Positions 35,561 through 47,230 of a DNA stretch of 64,000 nucleotides are shown here, piece after piece. How positions within the stretch are numbered: the stretch's first letter is position 1; the number at the start of each line of letters is the position of its first letter. The DNA comes from Xenopus tropicalis (Eukaryota > Chordata > Amphibia > Anura > Pipidae). A program made the position numbers and the translations under genes. The stretch is from assembly GCF_000004195.4 (NCBI RefSeq), contig NC_030678.2, positions 80,326,904 to 80,390,903 on the forward strand. Direction: 5' to 3'. Below the pieces are notes generated by a model, which had not been told where the DNA came from, did no database searches, and worked only from the letters and a program-made list of their open reading frames with translations.

Positions 35561-36005
35561 TGGCACACACAGGCAGCCTACAGTGACACAATGCTGGCAC
35601 TGCTCATACAGCCTGCACAATAACTATATATTAAAAAACTTTTTAATTGCAGTACCACCTCAGTATATGTTCTTTTTGTAGTGTGCAGGGTTTATTTGTG
35701 GGTTTCTACTGCTCCTGAGGTGTGAACAGGGGAACAATGTGGGTGATTACAGCCTGAGACTGAGGTGTGAACACTGCAGGGGTTGAACAATGCAGGTATT
35801 AAAAGGTGTGAAAAACACAGGGGATTACATATTTAAACAATACAGCCTGATTACAGCCTGAATCTGAGGTGAGAACCATGCAGGGGGGCAGTTAATCACA
35901 GTACTGATACCATTTAAAGCTTACACAAGAGTAAGCCATCAAAGCAGCCAGACAGGTGGGGGGCCACACAGAGGGGGGTCGCGGGCCGTCAGTTGGACAG
36001 CACTG
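35561..36005. mobile_element. hAT-like terminal segment next to the minisatellite
   Basis: The right end reads GCGGGCCGTCAGTTGGACAG then CACTG, a hAT-style terminus (CAGTGCTGTCCAAC in the opposite sense). Internally, phrases on CTGAGGTG(T)GAAC recur several times (35716-35880). No left terminus was found before the minisatellite, so the whole 35033-36005 block may be one element with an internal tandem array, truncated on the left. Confidence 0.5.
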
Positions 36006-38368
36006 ATTTAATCAATTGGTATCTCACTTATTAACTTCATCTGTTTTACTTCATTGTTACCTATTTAAATATTAGTATACTTATATTATAAACATTTGGT
36101 ATAAACAAATATGTTGTCCATATTGCTGCCAGTCCAAAGCACTATTCTAAAAAGAATCTAAAAAAGTTATCTCTTTTTGAAAAAGGAGAAGAAAGGAAGA
36201 GCAATTCCCCTAAACTTACACTAAAAATCAACTCTTCAAAATATGTACATAAAATATTACCTATAGGTAATCAACCTATAGGTTGGTAGGGCTGCTTTTG
36301 TAAGTTATTGCTACGTGAAGTTCCTAAACCTGACTGTTTTGCCAACCGGACTGTCCCTTTTCAACCTGTCAGTTATAGCTTTTGCTGCACAAATATGGCA
36401 GCCCCCTCATAGAGAAACATAGTAGATCAGATAGGTAATGTAAAAGCATTTAGCCAAAACTTTTAAAGCAACATTATAAATAGCATGCAAAGACAATGTT
36501 ATGATAGATGTAAAACAACAGTTTATTTTCTGGTGTCAGTATCACTTTAAGCGTCAGTAAGATGTCAGAAGGCAAATACTACTTAAGAACATTGACATAG
36601 CTAAGGCAGGGTTAGTCTATGTTACACATACAGCAAAATTTGATTGCTGAACTGCTGAAATTTGCTGGCATCCATTAAATAGCAATTTATGACAATAATA
36701 AGAGCTCCTAGTAATCTTACATAAGCAACATGCACCGTTGTATTTTTAGGTTAAGATCGCTTGTCCATAGTTACTAGTTGCGCTGCTTTTTATATATTTA
36801 ATAGGAAGCAAACTGATCCTAGGGTTGTCACTCTTGGCTTAGATAAAAAAGAAGTCAAATTTAACAAATAACACCGCAAAAGCTGATTAGGACAAAACAC
36901 TCATTTTTCAGTGTTTAATAAATACAGTCAAGTTTAAGAGACAAGCTTTTTAGGTATTTAGGATGATATCTACCTCCCATACATATGTCTGCATTAGTGA
37001 ACCCAGATATTCCTGATGAATACTGATGTGTAAAGATAAACGTTTAATTACAGGTAATTGATAAGAATACTCATTTACTAGCTTTGCCCACACAATTCCA
37101 CCTACATGGGGCTATTACTTTAGAATAGAAAATAAATATTGCCTTTTTATTCTTCTATGGTTACACTAATACCTTTAAAGACACACAGTACCCATCAGTA
37201 GATTACTCAAGGATGTTCTGAGAAGTTTTACAAAATATGGACATTATAGATCATTTATAATGATTACAATAGATTACTATCACTATTGTCTCCAAAGTGT
37301 ACTATGTAATGGTTTATGGTACATGGGCATGTATAATAGCTGTAGTGCCGTCAGGGAGAAATCCTGCATCCTTATGTTATTTTTAATATTATATATGCAT
37401 TTTTAATTGGCATAAACTTACTTGATGGATTGTTTTAAATAATTCTTATGATAACTGTATGAATTAATGTTCTGGTGGTCTACGTGTGAATGTATGCAGT
37501 GTGTCTGTGTGTATCAGGTAGGTTAATTAAAGTGAACTATATCCCCTGAACATTGCAGGTCTCACGTGTATCACATAAAGCAGTCCATAGGGCTCATTTA
37601 CAACCATTGCAATCATTCATTAAAGGCACTTCTGTCCAAAGCCACTCCTTGCATTTTCTTGTTGATGCTCTTGGCCCTTATGTATCCATCCCACTTTCTA
37701 TTCTGAATCACACACAAGTGCACCTATTGACACAGGAGAACCCAAGAGCTACCATTAGCTTACAGTAATTTCTGCATCCCCACTGCAGACTTTGCCAATA
37801 CACAAAGTAGACTTCTGCCTAAAGAATCAGCCACAGAAGTGATTTTGTTGCAGAGTGCTTGAAGTGATGCCATCCATGATAATTTTCAGCACAATTGTGT
37901 CCAATGTATGTCATAACATGAGAGCAACTGCATACATTTTTTTCAGATTGCGTAACTTCCTCTGCAATGTTGGAATTGCAAGAAAAATTATGCATTCTAG
38001 GTAGAAAAACTTACCCAGTTGCATTCAACAATGCCATTTGCACATATATGTAAAACTCTGTTACTGTAAAGAAAGCCTTGTAATGAAAAATAAACTTTTC
38101 TAATCACATGTGCCATTGGATAATCCTATAATAAAACCATGTTGCCATAAGCCTAACCTTCTGAATACGTGGTAGGTTACACCAGCCAATGAGTGATCTT
38201 TGAGCATGTGATTCTTTAGATGTAAGGGCAAATGAGCATGATTCATCAGAACAGAAGTGTGTTTAGGTTCAAAAAATGATGTTAAAATTATCTTTTAACA
38301 TTAATCTAATAATGTCATAGATTAAAACTCGATTGTGAGACCTAAGCAGGTGAACTTATTGGGATGTA
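36006..38368. other. Unique DNA, no gene seen
   Basis: Apart from the small repeat fragment near 36533-36550 no feature is recognisable. Confidence 0.4.
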
Positions 38369-38371
38369 TTA

Positions 38372-38712
38372 AGCTGGCCATACACGCACCGATAATATCG
38401 TACGAAACCTCGTTTCGTGCGATATTCGGTGCGTGTATGGCATGTCGGCGAGTCGACCGATATCGCAGGAAGCTGCTGATATCAGACGACTCGCCGATCG
38501 TCCAGGTTAGAAAATTTTGATCGGGCGCCATAAAAGGCGCCTGACCAAAATCTGCCGTCAGGGCTGAATCGGCAGAAGGAAGTAGAAATCCTATTGTTTC
38601 TACCCCCTTATCTGCTGTTTCAGCTCTGAACGGTGTGTGGCAGATCTGACGATGTTTCATGCGACTGATGGTTGCACAAAACATCGTCAGATCGCCACGT
38701 GTGTGGCCACCT
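38372..38712. mobile_element. TTA-flanked 'ccatacac' MITE, full length
   Basis: Termini AGCTGGCCATACACGC and CGTGTGTGGCCACCT are inverted; TTA flanks both ends (38369-38371, 38713-38715). Internal palindromes include ATATCGTACGAAAC...GTTTCGTGCGATAT. The 148-codon minus-strand frame over it is a by-product of low stop density, not a protein gene. Confidence 0.85.
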
Positions 38713-38715
38713 TTA

Positions 38716-39149
38716 GAATTTTGTTCATGTTGTGTTGGCAAAGGCATTTTGTTAGACCCACAGAACATTTTCTTGAGCCCAGTATTAGTAACATGAAAGA
38801 CAGGGAAATGATATAGACTATACTAAAACTGCAGTCACGGGAGGGTGAATACCTCTATGTACACAGTACTGTTCCCCAGGACTTTAGAATTTACAAAAGC
38901 TGCCAATCACTGATTCATTGGGCATGTCACAGCCCTAACTGTTTCATCACAAGAGGGAAGGATACATTTACAAATATTTGCATGCCAAATATGAATTATT
39001 TGCTCACTGTAAAGTCAGAAGTTTAAATTTAGTGATGTATTTTAAAAATTGCTGTAGCAGTTAACACAGTAATTGAAAAAATTACACACACACACACATA
39101 TATTTATGTACAGCTTTTGCTTCAACAATAATGTGGTGGGGGGGTTGTA
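38716..39149. other. Spacer, no gene seen
   Basis: Contains (AC)n at about 39085-39098. No exon recognised. Confidence 0.4.
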
Positions 39150-39560
39150 TTGCTGTCGGTAACTTTGCTGTACCCATACCTCCCTTTCTCTCACGCTCTC
39201 ACTCTCGCACTCTCTCTGTCTCTTAGGCAGCTGTCAATCACAGACCATCATTGGCTCCCAAGAGGGATGGCTGTGCCCGCAGACAGTTGTGGAATAACTG
39301 CTCCCAGCCATCGGAGCGGCAGATGGAGTGTATCTGTCAATCATTGTCACTAATTATTACGTTGTGTCACTCAGCAGAGCGTCGTCTCTTCCCTTCGCCT
39401 CATCCGCTGTGATTTGAACTGTTACTCCGTTACTCGCAGACGAGCAACTTCAAACCCCCCTCCCCTTCTTAGCACTAGGGCGGCTGCCAGGGGTCAGCCA
39501 CTCTTCTATCAGGGCGAGGGAAAAAGGGTTTGATTTCTTCACACTTCGTAAAAGCTCTGC
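39150..39560. promoter_or_regulatory. CpG-enriched regulatory block with two PBX-MEIS sites
   Basis: By eye about 17 CpGs occur in 410 bp, against near absence outside, with higher G+C. The decamer CTGTCAATCA, complement of the PBX-MEIS/PREP consensus TGATTGACAG, occurs exactly at 39231-39240 and 39334-39343, 103 bp apart. The first overlaps an E-box (CAGCTG, 39229-39234). Nearby are an inverted CCAAT box (ATTGG near 39250) and a TAATTA core at about 39351. A pyrimidine tract then TCTTAG at 39221-39226 would also make a good splice acceptor, so this could be an exon start or a promoter. No known coding sequence is recognised. Confidence 0.5.
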
Positions 39561-41775
39561 AGTAAACCAAGGTCTTCTCATGCTTTGCTTTTTAGGAGCA
39601 CTGGTCACAACAATTTAGTCCTTTAACCATTTTCTTGCTTCATGAGGATACAGACATAGTACTGCCTTACATTCAGTATTATTTAAGGGTTTTTTTTTTT
39701 CTGTAATTACTATGCAGCATTTGCCTTCCAGGGTTCAAGACACTTTATATACACACATATATATATGAATGTATATAAAATGAAAAACTCTCATGGCAGG
39801 ATAAATTGCCTGGGTACAAATTGCAACAAAATATTTACAGAAGAAAAAAAGCAATGCACTCACAGGATTTAAAAAGTGAGCATAATATAGTTTCCTTAAA
39901 GTACCAACGTTTCGGTCTCCTTTGAGACCTTTGTCAAGGTCACCTTGAGTTTGGGGGTCCCAGCACAGGAGAAGACCTAGCAATCTGTAGCACATAATGC
40001 CGCCAAGTCAGCAGAGTATATTAGTTTTACTATGCTGCTGTTAAGAACAGTGCCCCACTGAGGCCAAATTAGGGTTGAAAGTGTGCTGCCCCCAGCAATA
40101 ACTGTCTGTGAAGTAGTGATGATTATGTCGGGAAAAACTCAAACTGCACTCGACCCCTGTTACCTGCACCCAATCTGTACCTGTGTCTTTCCGCTCTGTG
40201 CTACTTCTGTGGGCACCTTATGTTATAAGACTTTGGGGACCAAAAATAGAATGTAGTTCCCCAGTCCAACCCGCACATCACTACCATGAAATCACTGGTG
40301 CAGACCACTTTTAGTGGTCCAGTGAAGCCATAAACCTTAAACACTTTCATAGCCCACAAGCTACAGTATGTACGAAAACTAAGGCAAAAATCATAACCCA
40401 TTTAAAAAATCATGTATGAAAGCATCCAATTTTTATTTAAACGTTTTATTCACAACACATATGGGGATATGTAAAAGAAATGGAGCAAAGTGTGCTACAG
40501 GTGCTGTTACTGAACCCATAACAGGTAGCATTTCTAGGTAATTTGTCTAAAAGCAAACATTATCTTGGTTTCAATGGGTGACTGCACCTAGCCAAGCTGT
40601 TATTACATAATGCTGGTAGATTTTGTCCACTAATATACTTACTTATATATATTCCTAGTTAAACATGTAGGACAAAACAGTAGCACAAATCTAAATCATT
40701 TCTTATAAAAGGTTTATGGAAACACCCTTTTTTGGAAGATTTGTAAAGTATTAATAACAAACAGGACATTGGTTTTTAAACCATATACAGTGATTATGCT
40801 GCATTCTCTGCTCGAGGCATGAAAAGGGAAAGAACATTACTGGTCATTTTATAAAGTACCAAAATAAAATATTACAACCCAATAATTTTGAAAAATAGAA
40901 AAGCTTGCTTTAGCTCAGCCAACCTAAATGAATTTATATTGTAAATAAACACACAGATATGCTATTTTCGTTAGTTAGTACCTTTAGCAAAAACCAAGCA
41001 TGCATTTGTTTGTATGCCTAAACTATTGTCTTAACCTCTAGAATGCCTAATACAGACAATCTTCTTCTCCCAACCCCCTGGCAAATAAATAGAGAACACA
41101 CATTTGTTGGTAGTTTAAGTGAATGCACTAAATTCTAACAGAGGACCCAAGTACTCACTCCCTATTTCCACAGAAATTATTCGTTTTTAGGTTCTAAATA
41201 CAGCTTTATTTTAAGCTGTACAGACATTGTATATGGCATGATATTGGGTGGCAGGTGTAGAGCCTCTGGAAAGCAGCTTCCTTTGTCTAGGCAGGGCAAA
41301 TCTGGCCAAGCACAATATCAGTTTTATAACTGATATTTATCCATTAAAAGAGTTTACACAAATTAACACCAAATAGCACCAAGTAAATACTTGTTTTCTA
41401 AGGAGTAAGCCACCCATGTGTCAGCCAGCACATTAGCTCATGAACCTTGCTGGTAGAATCTACTTAGCAGTACTTACTTGTCACTTGGGAAGTCCCAATT
41501 TGTTTAACCTCAATAGTAGGCTGATGACGATCTTTGGTAAAATGAGTGGAAAACATTAGACATTAGAGCTACTATAAGAAAATGTAGCAGGAATTACATT
41601 AAAAAAAAACTTGAGATGATCTTGGAGAATGGGAAACATTTCCAATTTTGGGACTGATTTTGCAATATTTGCAATGAATATCCTATCAATTATATCCTTA
41701 TAAACAGTGCTTAGTTATGACATCAGTTATAATCGGTGCTTAGTGATGTCATATCTCATAACACATGAAACTTGT
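39561..41775. other. Mostly unique DNA with one repeat
   Basis: About 39840-39990 includes TACCAACGTTTCGGTCTCC and GACCTTTGTCAAGGT, a phrase common in Xenopus repeats; its ends were not defined. No gene is seen in the remainder. Confidence 0.4.
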
Positions 41776-41960
41776 AAATCATAATAAATAATGTACCATT
41801 TATTGTAAAATATAAGAATATTAGGAGTCACCTCGGAGTTCAATGATCTGTATCAAAGGACTGCACCATAGGCCTTGTGCTTTTATATGGTCATGGAACT
41901 CAAGGTGGCTTCTAATATTCTTATAACTTACAACAGGGGATACATTATTTATTATAATTC
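41776..41960. mobile_element. Palindromic MITE
   Basis: AATAAATAATGTACC and GGATACATTATTTATT are outer inverted arms; AGGAGTCACCTCGGAGTTC and its imperfect inverse (GAACTCAAGGTGGCTTCT) are the inner ones. Related copies lie at 49805-49950 and, as a half copy, at about 47883-47970. Confidence 0.65.
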
Positions 41961-41962
41961 AT

Positions 41963-43072
41963 CTTATATGTTACAGGTGGGGGGTACAATTTTTCTATAT
42001 TATGCAATTACGTATGCCATCTGACCTTTTCCTCCCCTCCATGTCATCACCTCTCCTCTGTCGCATCTTTGGCCCGCATTCATATGTCATCGACCCTTCC
42101 CCGACGATATTTAACTTAATTAAAGATGACAATACTAAATGCAACTCTTTAGTTTTCCTCTTGATTGTGTTTATTGTATTACTAAGCCAAAGTCAGCCTG
42201 GGACAGAATGATATTAAAAATACAGTCAACCCACAGTCCCACATCATAAATTTACATAAATTTTACACATTTTGGTGGTGCTGCCAAACCTTATTCATTT
42301 CAGTAAGTGAATTTCCTACATTTTACAGTATTTATCTTGGCTATTTGTCCACTGTAAATGTTATTTTTGGTAACAAAGATTTTAAAAATGTTAAACAGTT
42401 GAATATGTGGAATTGGGGCCTCTATGAATTAAGAATTCCTATTCATTTTCATTTATTATGGCAATTGTAAATCAATGTTTTTGATTCCTAACTAAACTAA
42501 GTTTAGAATGAAGTTTTAGCAACTGATAATTGTATCTCTCACTGAACGACTAATATACTCACATGATACTCAGGTAAAGATTTGTTTGCTAGTCTAAATT
42601 GTGAACTGGGTACAGAGGATGGAAAGTTGTTTGACAACTCTCTGCTCCATAGTATAGTGCTCACATCACATTAGCAGGAAAGCGGATCATATCTGCCAAG
42701 TAAGGGTAAAACAGCTAGAAACCAAAAGGTTTGCTGCCTCTACTAATCCCAGGGCCTTGCCTCAAAAGCAAAGTATATATAGGAGCCATGTGTGCAGGAG
42801 AGGGCATTTGCCTAAGGGATCACTGCTACATAATGAGAGATATAAAAGGTGACATCTGAATTCTGTCTTTACTTTTACTCTCAACCCAGGAGCCTTAGAT
42901 GTAGAATTGCCATTTCTGAAGCTGGAATATGTGTCCTGTAGAAAAAGGAAGAATACATATATTCAGGGAAGATACATAACTTTATTGCTGTGTTAAAGGT
43001 TTTTTACATCATGCATTAAGTGCATGTGTCTATTGTCCCATGAAGAGGATGATATATTAACAGGTGGGAAAT
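41963..43072. other. Unique DNA, no gene seen
   Basis: No recognisable gene or transposon end. Confidence 0.4.
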
Positions 43073-43262
43073 TTGTCTAATAGCAACCAGATTGCTTCCT
43101 CTTGAAGGGAGGAGTTAGAGGATGAGAAGGCATCCTAATTTATTAAGGGGATGCTGCAGCCTTACCATTAACCCTTGAACAACAGGGTGGCAGGTATTTA
43201 AAGATTTTAAAGAGGCTGTTCACTGACTACATTTTTTTGTGAGGGGTGTACATGCTGTTTAA
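43073..43262. repeat. Partial copy of the 9152-9770 T2-like element
   Basis: Shared phrases are GGGGATGCTGCAGCCTTACC, GGGTGGCAGGTATT and AAAGAGGCTGTTCACTGA. Only the right third of the element is present; the terminus GTGTACATGCTGTTTAA is decayed. Confidence 0.6.
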
Positions 43263-43294
43263 TATCTTTCTGTAGACTGGTTCTTACCAGTGAC

Positions 43295-43526
43295 TAGGGA
43301 TGTAGCGAACCTCAAAAAAAAAGTTTGTGAACGCGTTCGCGAACTTACGCCAAAAAGCGCGAATATTCGCGAACTTTGTTTGCTGAAAAGCCATGTGTGG
43401 CTTGCGCGGCGTTTTTAGGCAGAGAAAAAACGCAGCGGACCCAAATTGCGAACATACGCGAAAAGTTCGCGAACACCCGATGTTCGCGCGAATTAGTTCG
43501 CCGGCGAACAGTTCGCTACATCTCTA
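43295..43526. mobile_element. hAT MITE of the 'tagggatgtagcgaac' family
   Basis: CCAGTGAC occurs at 43287-43294 and 43527-43534. The element runs from TAGGGATGTAGCGAAC to GTTCGCTACATCTCTA and is packed with GTTCGCGAAC-type palindromes. Same family as 55585-56011. No transposase. Confidence 0.88.
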
Positions 43527-43534
43527 CCAGTGAC

Positions 43535-44102
43535 CTATCAAGTGCCAGTATAACATTCCTCTTTCTACTACTAATGCACCTTCTTATAGAGCTTAGTATT
43601 TGATTTGCTACCCCCACCACTTTACTGATTGCTTGCTTACTTTTAAGTGATCTGCAATAATAATTCTTGCACCCATTCCTCTGTTCCCACTGACTGCATT
43701 TTATCTGCAAATTGTCTGTATTCAACTGTTGGAGATATTTGCTGTGTCTGCATTATATTAAATTTTGTGTTTGTTTACCAACTTTTGGAAAAGGAATCTA
43801 TAATTCATTGGCCATTAATGCTGCAATTTAATACAGTTCATTTGTTTACTAAAGTGCATTGGGCCACATTTGTTGTGCAGTAGCTGACATTACTTACACA
43901 ATTTTATCATTATTTTAGGTTGCAATTTTTTGGTGATCATTTTTGCCATCTCCATTTGTGTGAAAAATAAAAATATTAGCAATTTATTAACGTACAGTGT
44001 GATTAAAATGTAATTATGACCATTTAATATCAGCTATCAATTATGTTTATATTTATAATACATATGTACATATTCATCTCCAAATGTCTCATTAATGTAC
44101 AC
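43535..44102. other. Unique DNA, no gene seen
   Basis: No feature recognised. Confidence 0.4.
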
Positions 44103-44105
44103 TTA

Positions 44106-44299
44106 GGGGCACATTTATCAATGTACGAATTTCAATTATGTTACAGTACGATTTGTGAAAATTTGTAAACTTATCAATAATTTCTGATGTGCGGATACAA
44201 AAATATTGTGGTACCATCTGAAAGTTACAAAATTTTCGTATCCGAACCATTGTAAAATGCGCAAAAAACGATAAAAAAAATGATTGATAAATGGGCCCC
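44106..44299. mobile_element. 194-bp TTA-flanked MITE
   Basis: TTA flanks both ends (44103-44105, 44300-44302). Termini GGGGCACATTTATCAAT and GATTGATAAATGGGCCCC are inverted. The interior has TACGAATTT/AAATTTTCGTA symmetry. The 3-bp duplication fits PIF/Harbinger. Confidence 0.8.
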
Positions 44300-44445
44300 T
44301 TATTATGTAAAAAGTGAAATCACATTTTAGCCATTGTACATTTTAACTATACACTTCAATATATTGGCAATAAAATTTGGTGGCAATCTGGAGTTAATAT
44401 TTAGTAAACCACATTAAACAGCTTACATAGCATGGAAGTAATAGT

Positions 44446-44731
44446 TAGGGATGCACCGAACCCACTTTTTTGGGTTTGGCCGAACCCCTGAACCCACACT
44501 GATGGATTCTGCCGAATTCCAATCATGATGGGTTAAAAATTGCTGTGCGTGCAGCGCCGCGGAGAAAATGTTTTTTCCCCAACCCTTCCGAATGCTAATT
44601 AGCATATTCTAATTTATGCTAATTCGGATTCAGTTCGCCAAGACCGTGGATTTGGCCGAAACCAAATCCTTCAAAAAAAGGCCTAATTCGGCCCAAATCC
44701 CGAACTGAATCTGGGATTCGGTGCAACCCTA
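44446..44731. mobile_element. hAT MITE of the 'tagggatgcaccgaa' family
   Basis: Flanks GTAATAGT (44438-44445) and GTAATAAT (44732-44739) are an 8-bp duplication with one change. Termini are TAGGGATGCACCGAAC and ATTCGGTGCAACCCTA. The centre has GCTAATTAGC and ATTCGGAT-type palindromes. 286 bp, non-coding. Confidence 0.85.
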
Positions 44732-44739
44732 GTAATAAT

Positions 44740-45364
44740 AGGCACCAGATTGGCAATCTGTGGGTTCTGGCAAATGCCAGAGGGGCTGCTGTAAGAAGCC
44801 ATAGACACTATTTATTGGGCTGGTGGGGGGCTGTTTGAGCCTCCCAGTCCAAAAATGACTGTATTTATGGACTTTTGTCATGGTCTTTTGTTATTCCCTC
44901 CTTGGAGGGTATAAGTAGTTTGTATAATTTGTTACCATGCAGGCCACAGTTACTATTTTCAGTAAAAAAAAAATGTTTATTTTAATTGTTTGTTATTTGT
45001 TGATTTTCTATAAACACCTAATAAGTCTGTCATTGCCATCCATTGGTAAATACATGCTGCGTTATATCCTGCAGGTTGCTGTTTTCTATTATTCCGGAAC
45101 CAATTCTGTCACTTTCTTTCTTAACCAGTGCTAAATGCAATATGTCTGGCAGGTAGTGAGCACCCAGACGTAATCTAAAACCCAGTCCTATATAATATAT
45201 ATCTACTTTACGCTACAATTCACTCCAAATAAACAGACAATGTATACAAAAGCACTAATGAACAGGCTAACAGCATAACCAAACAAGACTGTAGGGGGCT
45301 CAAAAATAAAATTACTTGTGTAAAGCGGATCATATGTTAATTCCATACCTGGTGCTGTCTGCAA
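44740..45364. other. Spacer, no gene seen
   Basis: No exon or transposon end recognised. Confidence 0.4.
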
Positions 45365-45914
45365 AACATCACTACATCTCTTCCCTTGTGTCTCCATTTG
45401 TTCCTGGCCGACTCCTTCGTTCCTCGCAGAGCAATCGTTTGGTTGCGCCCCCCACTACTACTGCGGTTTCCCGCCTTAAACCCTTCTGCCTTGCTGCCCC
45501 TTACATTTGGAATACCCTCCCTGATTTACTCTGGAGAGAATCCTCCCCCAGTCTTTTTAAAACCAAACTTAAAGACTACCTTTTGGAGCACTCACCCAGC
45601 ACCTGATCTGGGAACTGGCACTTATATTGTAGTGTCACCCACTGTGACCTGCAGCACTTATATTTGCCTATTTGTGTCTGTAAGTTACCCTCCCATATAG
45701 ATTGTAAGCTCTACGGGGCAGGGACCTCCTTCCTCTTGTGTCCTCGACTCTTAACTTATTGCAGCTGTATTTATCTTGTATTTATTGTTATACTTTGTAT
45801 TTATCTATTATTATCTTATTAACACCCTGTTTGTATTAATGTATCCTACTGTACAGCGCTGCGTACATAAGTAGCACTTTATAAATAAAGATATACATAC
45901 ATATACATACATAA
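45365..45914 (+). mobile_element. 3' end of an L2/CR1-clade LINE
   Basis: The forward frame at about 45409-45606 encodes the C-terminal end of a non-LTR reverse transcriptase: RLKPF, then APYIWNTLPDLL, then SLFKTKLKDYLLEHS, the usual W-N-x-L-P ... F-K-x-x-L-K tail of L2/CR1 proteins. It stops at 45607-45609. The 3' UTR holds GATTGTAAGCTCTACGGGGC and ACAGCGCTGCGTACATAAG, and it ends at AAATAAAGATA and an ATACATAC microsatellite tail instead of poly-A. The endonuclease and catalytic parts of RT are missing, so it is a 5'-truncated dead copy. Confidence 0.85.
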
Positions 45915-47178
45915 AAAACATGCTCCTCAACTTGTGCACAATTTGCTAAAGAAAATGCTAATTTGTGTCCATATTGGGGAACTGGAAGCAAACTGTTGCT
46001 CACACTGAGCCACGATGATGAAATTTGGAGACAACGCAATATTATGGGAAAAAAACATGCAGAATTTGACCTTTACACATTGCACTTCACTTCGTATATG
46101 AGACCTATAATAACTTACCAGTATGTGGTAGGACATTACAAGATAAACATCTATCCAAACTTTGAAACAACCAATGGTTCTTTACCTAAACTGTGCTCTT
46201 AACCAGAACCCAGGGTGTGGTGCTAATTCAGAGTAGGTACCAGTGTGGTAGAACGTTGCAAAAGAAACATTTTTCTAAATATAATGATATGTTAAAAATA
46301 TGCATTTTCCTTATCCCATGTTTGGGCCATTCCAAATAGAAGGCTCCATTATGCATAGTTCAGAAGCCAGAAGTGTGGAACGGTCAGGATAGTGTGGCTG
46401 AAAGACCTACTGTGCACACTGTCGATTTGCATAGCACGGCTCCCAATAGACCCAATAAGTGAGGGAGACACAGGGAATGCGCAGTAGCTCTTGATCCTGC
46501 ACTGTCCTGATTTATCTTCACTAATCTCACTTTTTATTGTTTATTGTTAATGGATTATATTTAGCAACACTTTTCATTTACAATGTCCTACCACGCAGGT
46601 ATAGGTTGACACCCCCTTTTATATTTGGTAACAGAGTGCACAGTAAAGTTAGCATATAATAAAATAAAACTTAATCTTCCAATACAACTGCAGAACATTA
46701 CAAGATGTAAGTAAAATGTCATCATATCAGATTTCCCATTCCTTCCTTTCATATGGACAGACTTTTCCCTTTTTATCATTCCTTCTCAGGCACAACAGAA
46801 AGAGTCGATAACTAGTACCCCAAAGACATTAATTTATGTCTAGGAGACAGAAATGGAGATGTTACAGCTACCACGAGGAGAATAAATGTATGCTTGCTCT
46901 TCCCATACATTGAGACATGTTTTATGACTTTATTTGGAAGTCCAATGAGCAAAAAGCTGATTTTGGTGTTTTTTGCATTCGAAATGTTCCTTTAAGGCTG
47001 TTTCTGGAATAATGAGCAATGCAAACAATAAATAATTTAAGTTTTAACTAGATGATTTTTAACTGCACTACAGTGAATCATGCTTTTTACAGCTTGTTTA
47101 TTAAATATTGTCGACAATGTGCAGCTTTGGGTAAAAGAACTGCAAAGTAGGTTAAGAAGTCAAATTTATATTTATATG

Positions 47179-47230
<52 letters not shown>

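Noticed and set aside
35056..35681. Long overlapping forward frames (175-205 codons)
   Set aside because: They read the minisatellite in all three frames; no real protein would stay open in all frames.
38322..38768. 148-codon minus-strand frame
   Set aside because: It spans the 'ccatacac' MITE and its palindromes; no domain, no codon signal.
39221..39353. Coding exon starting at the acceptor-like TCTTAG
   Set aside because: The downstream frame resembles no known protein and the PBX-MEIS and CpG content fits regulatory DNA better; kept only as a possible non-coding exon.
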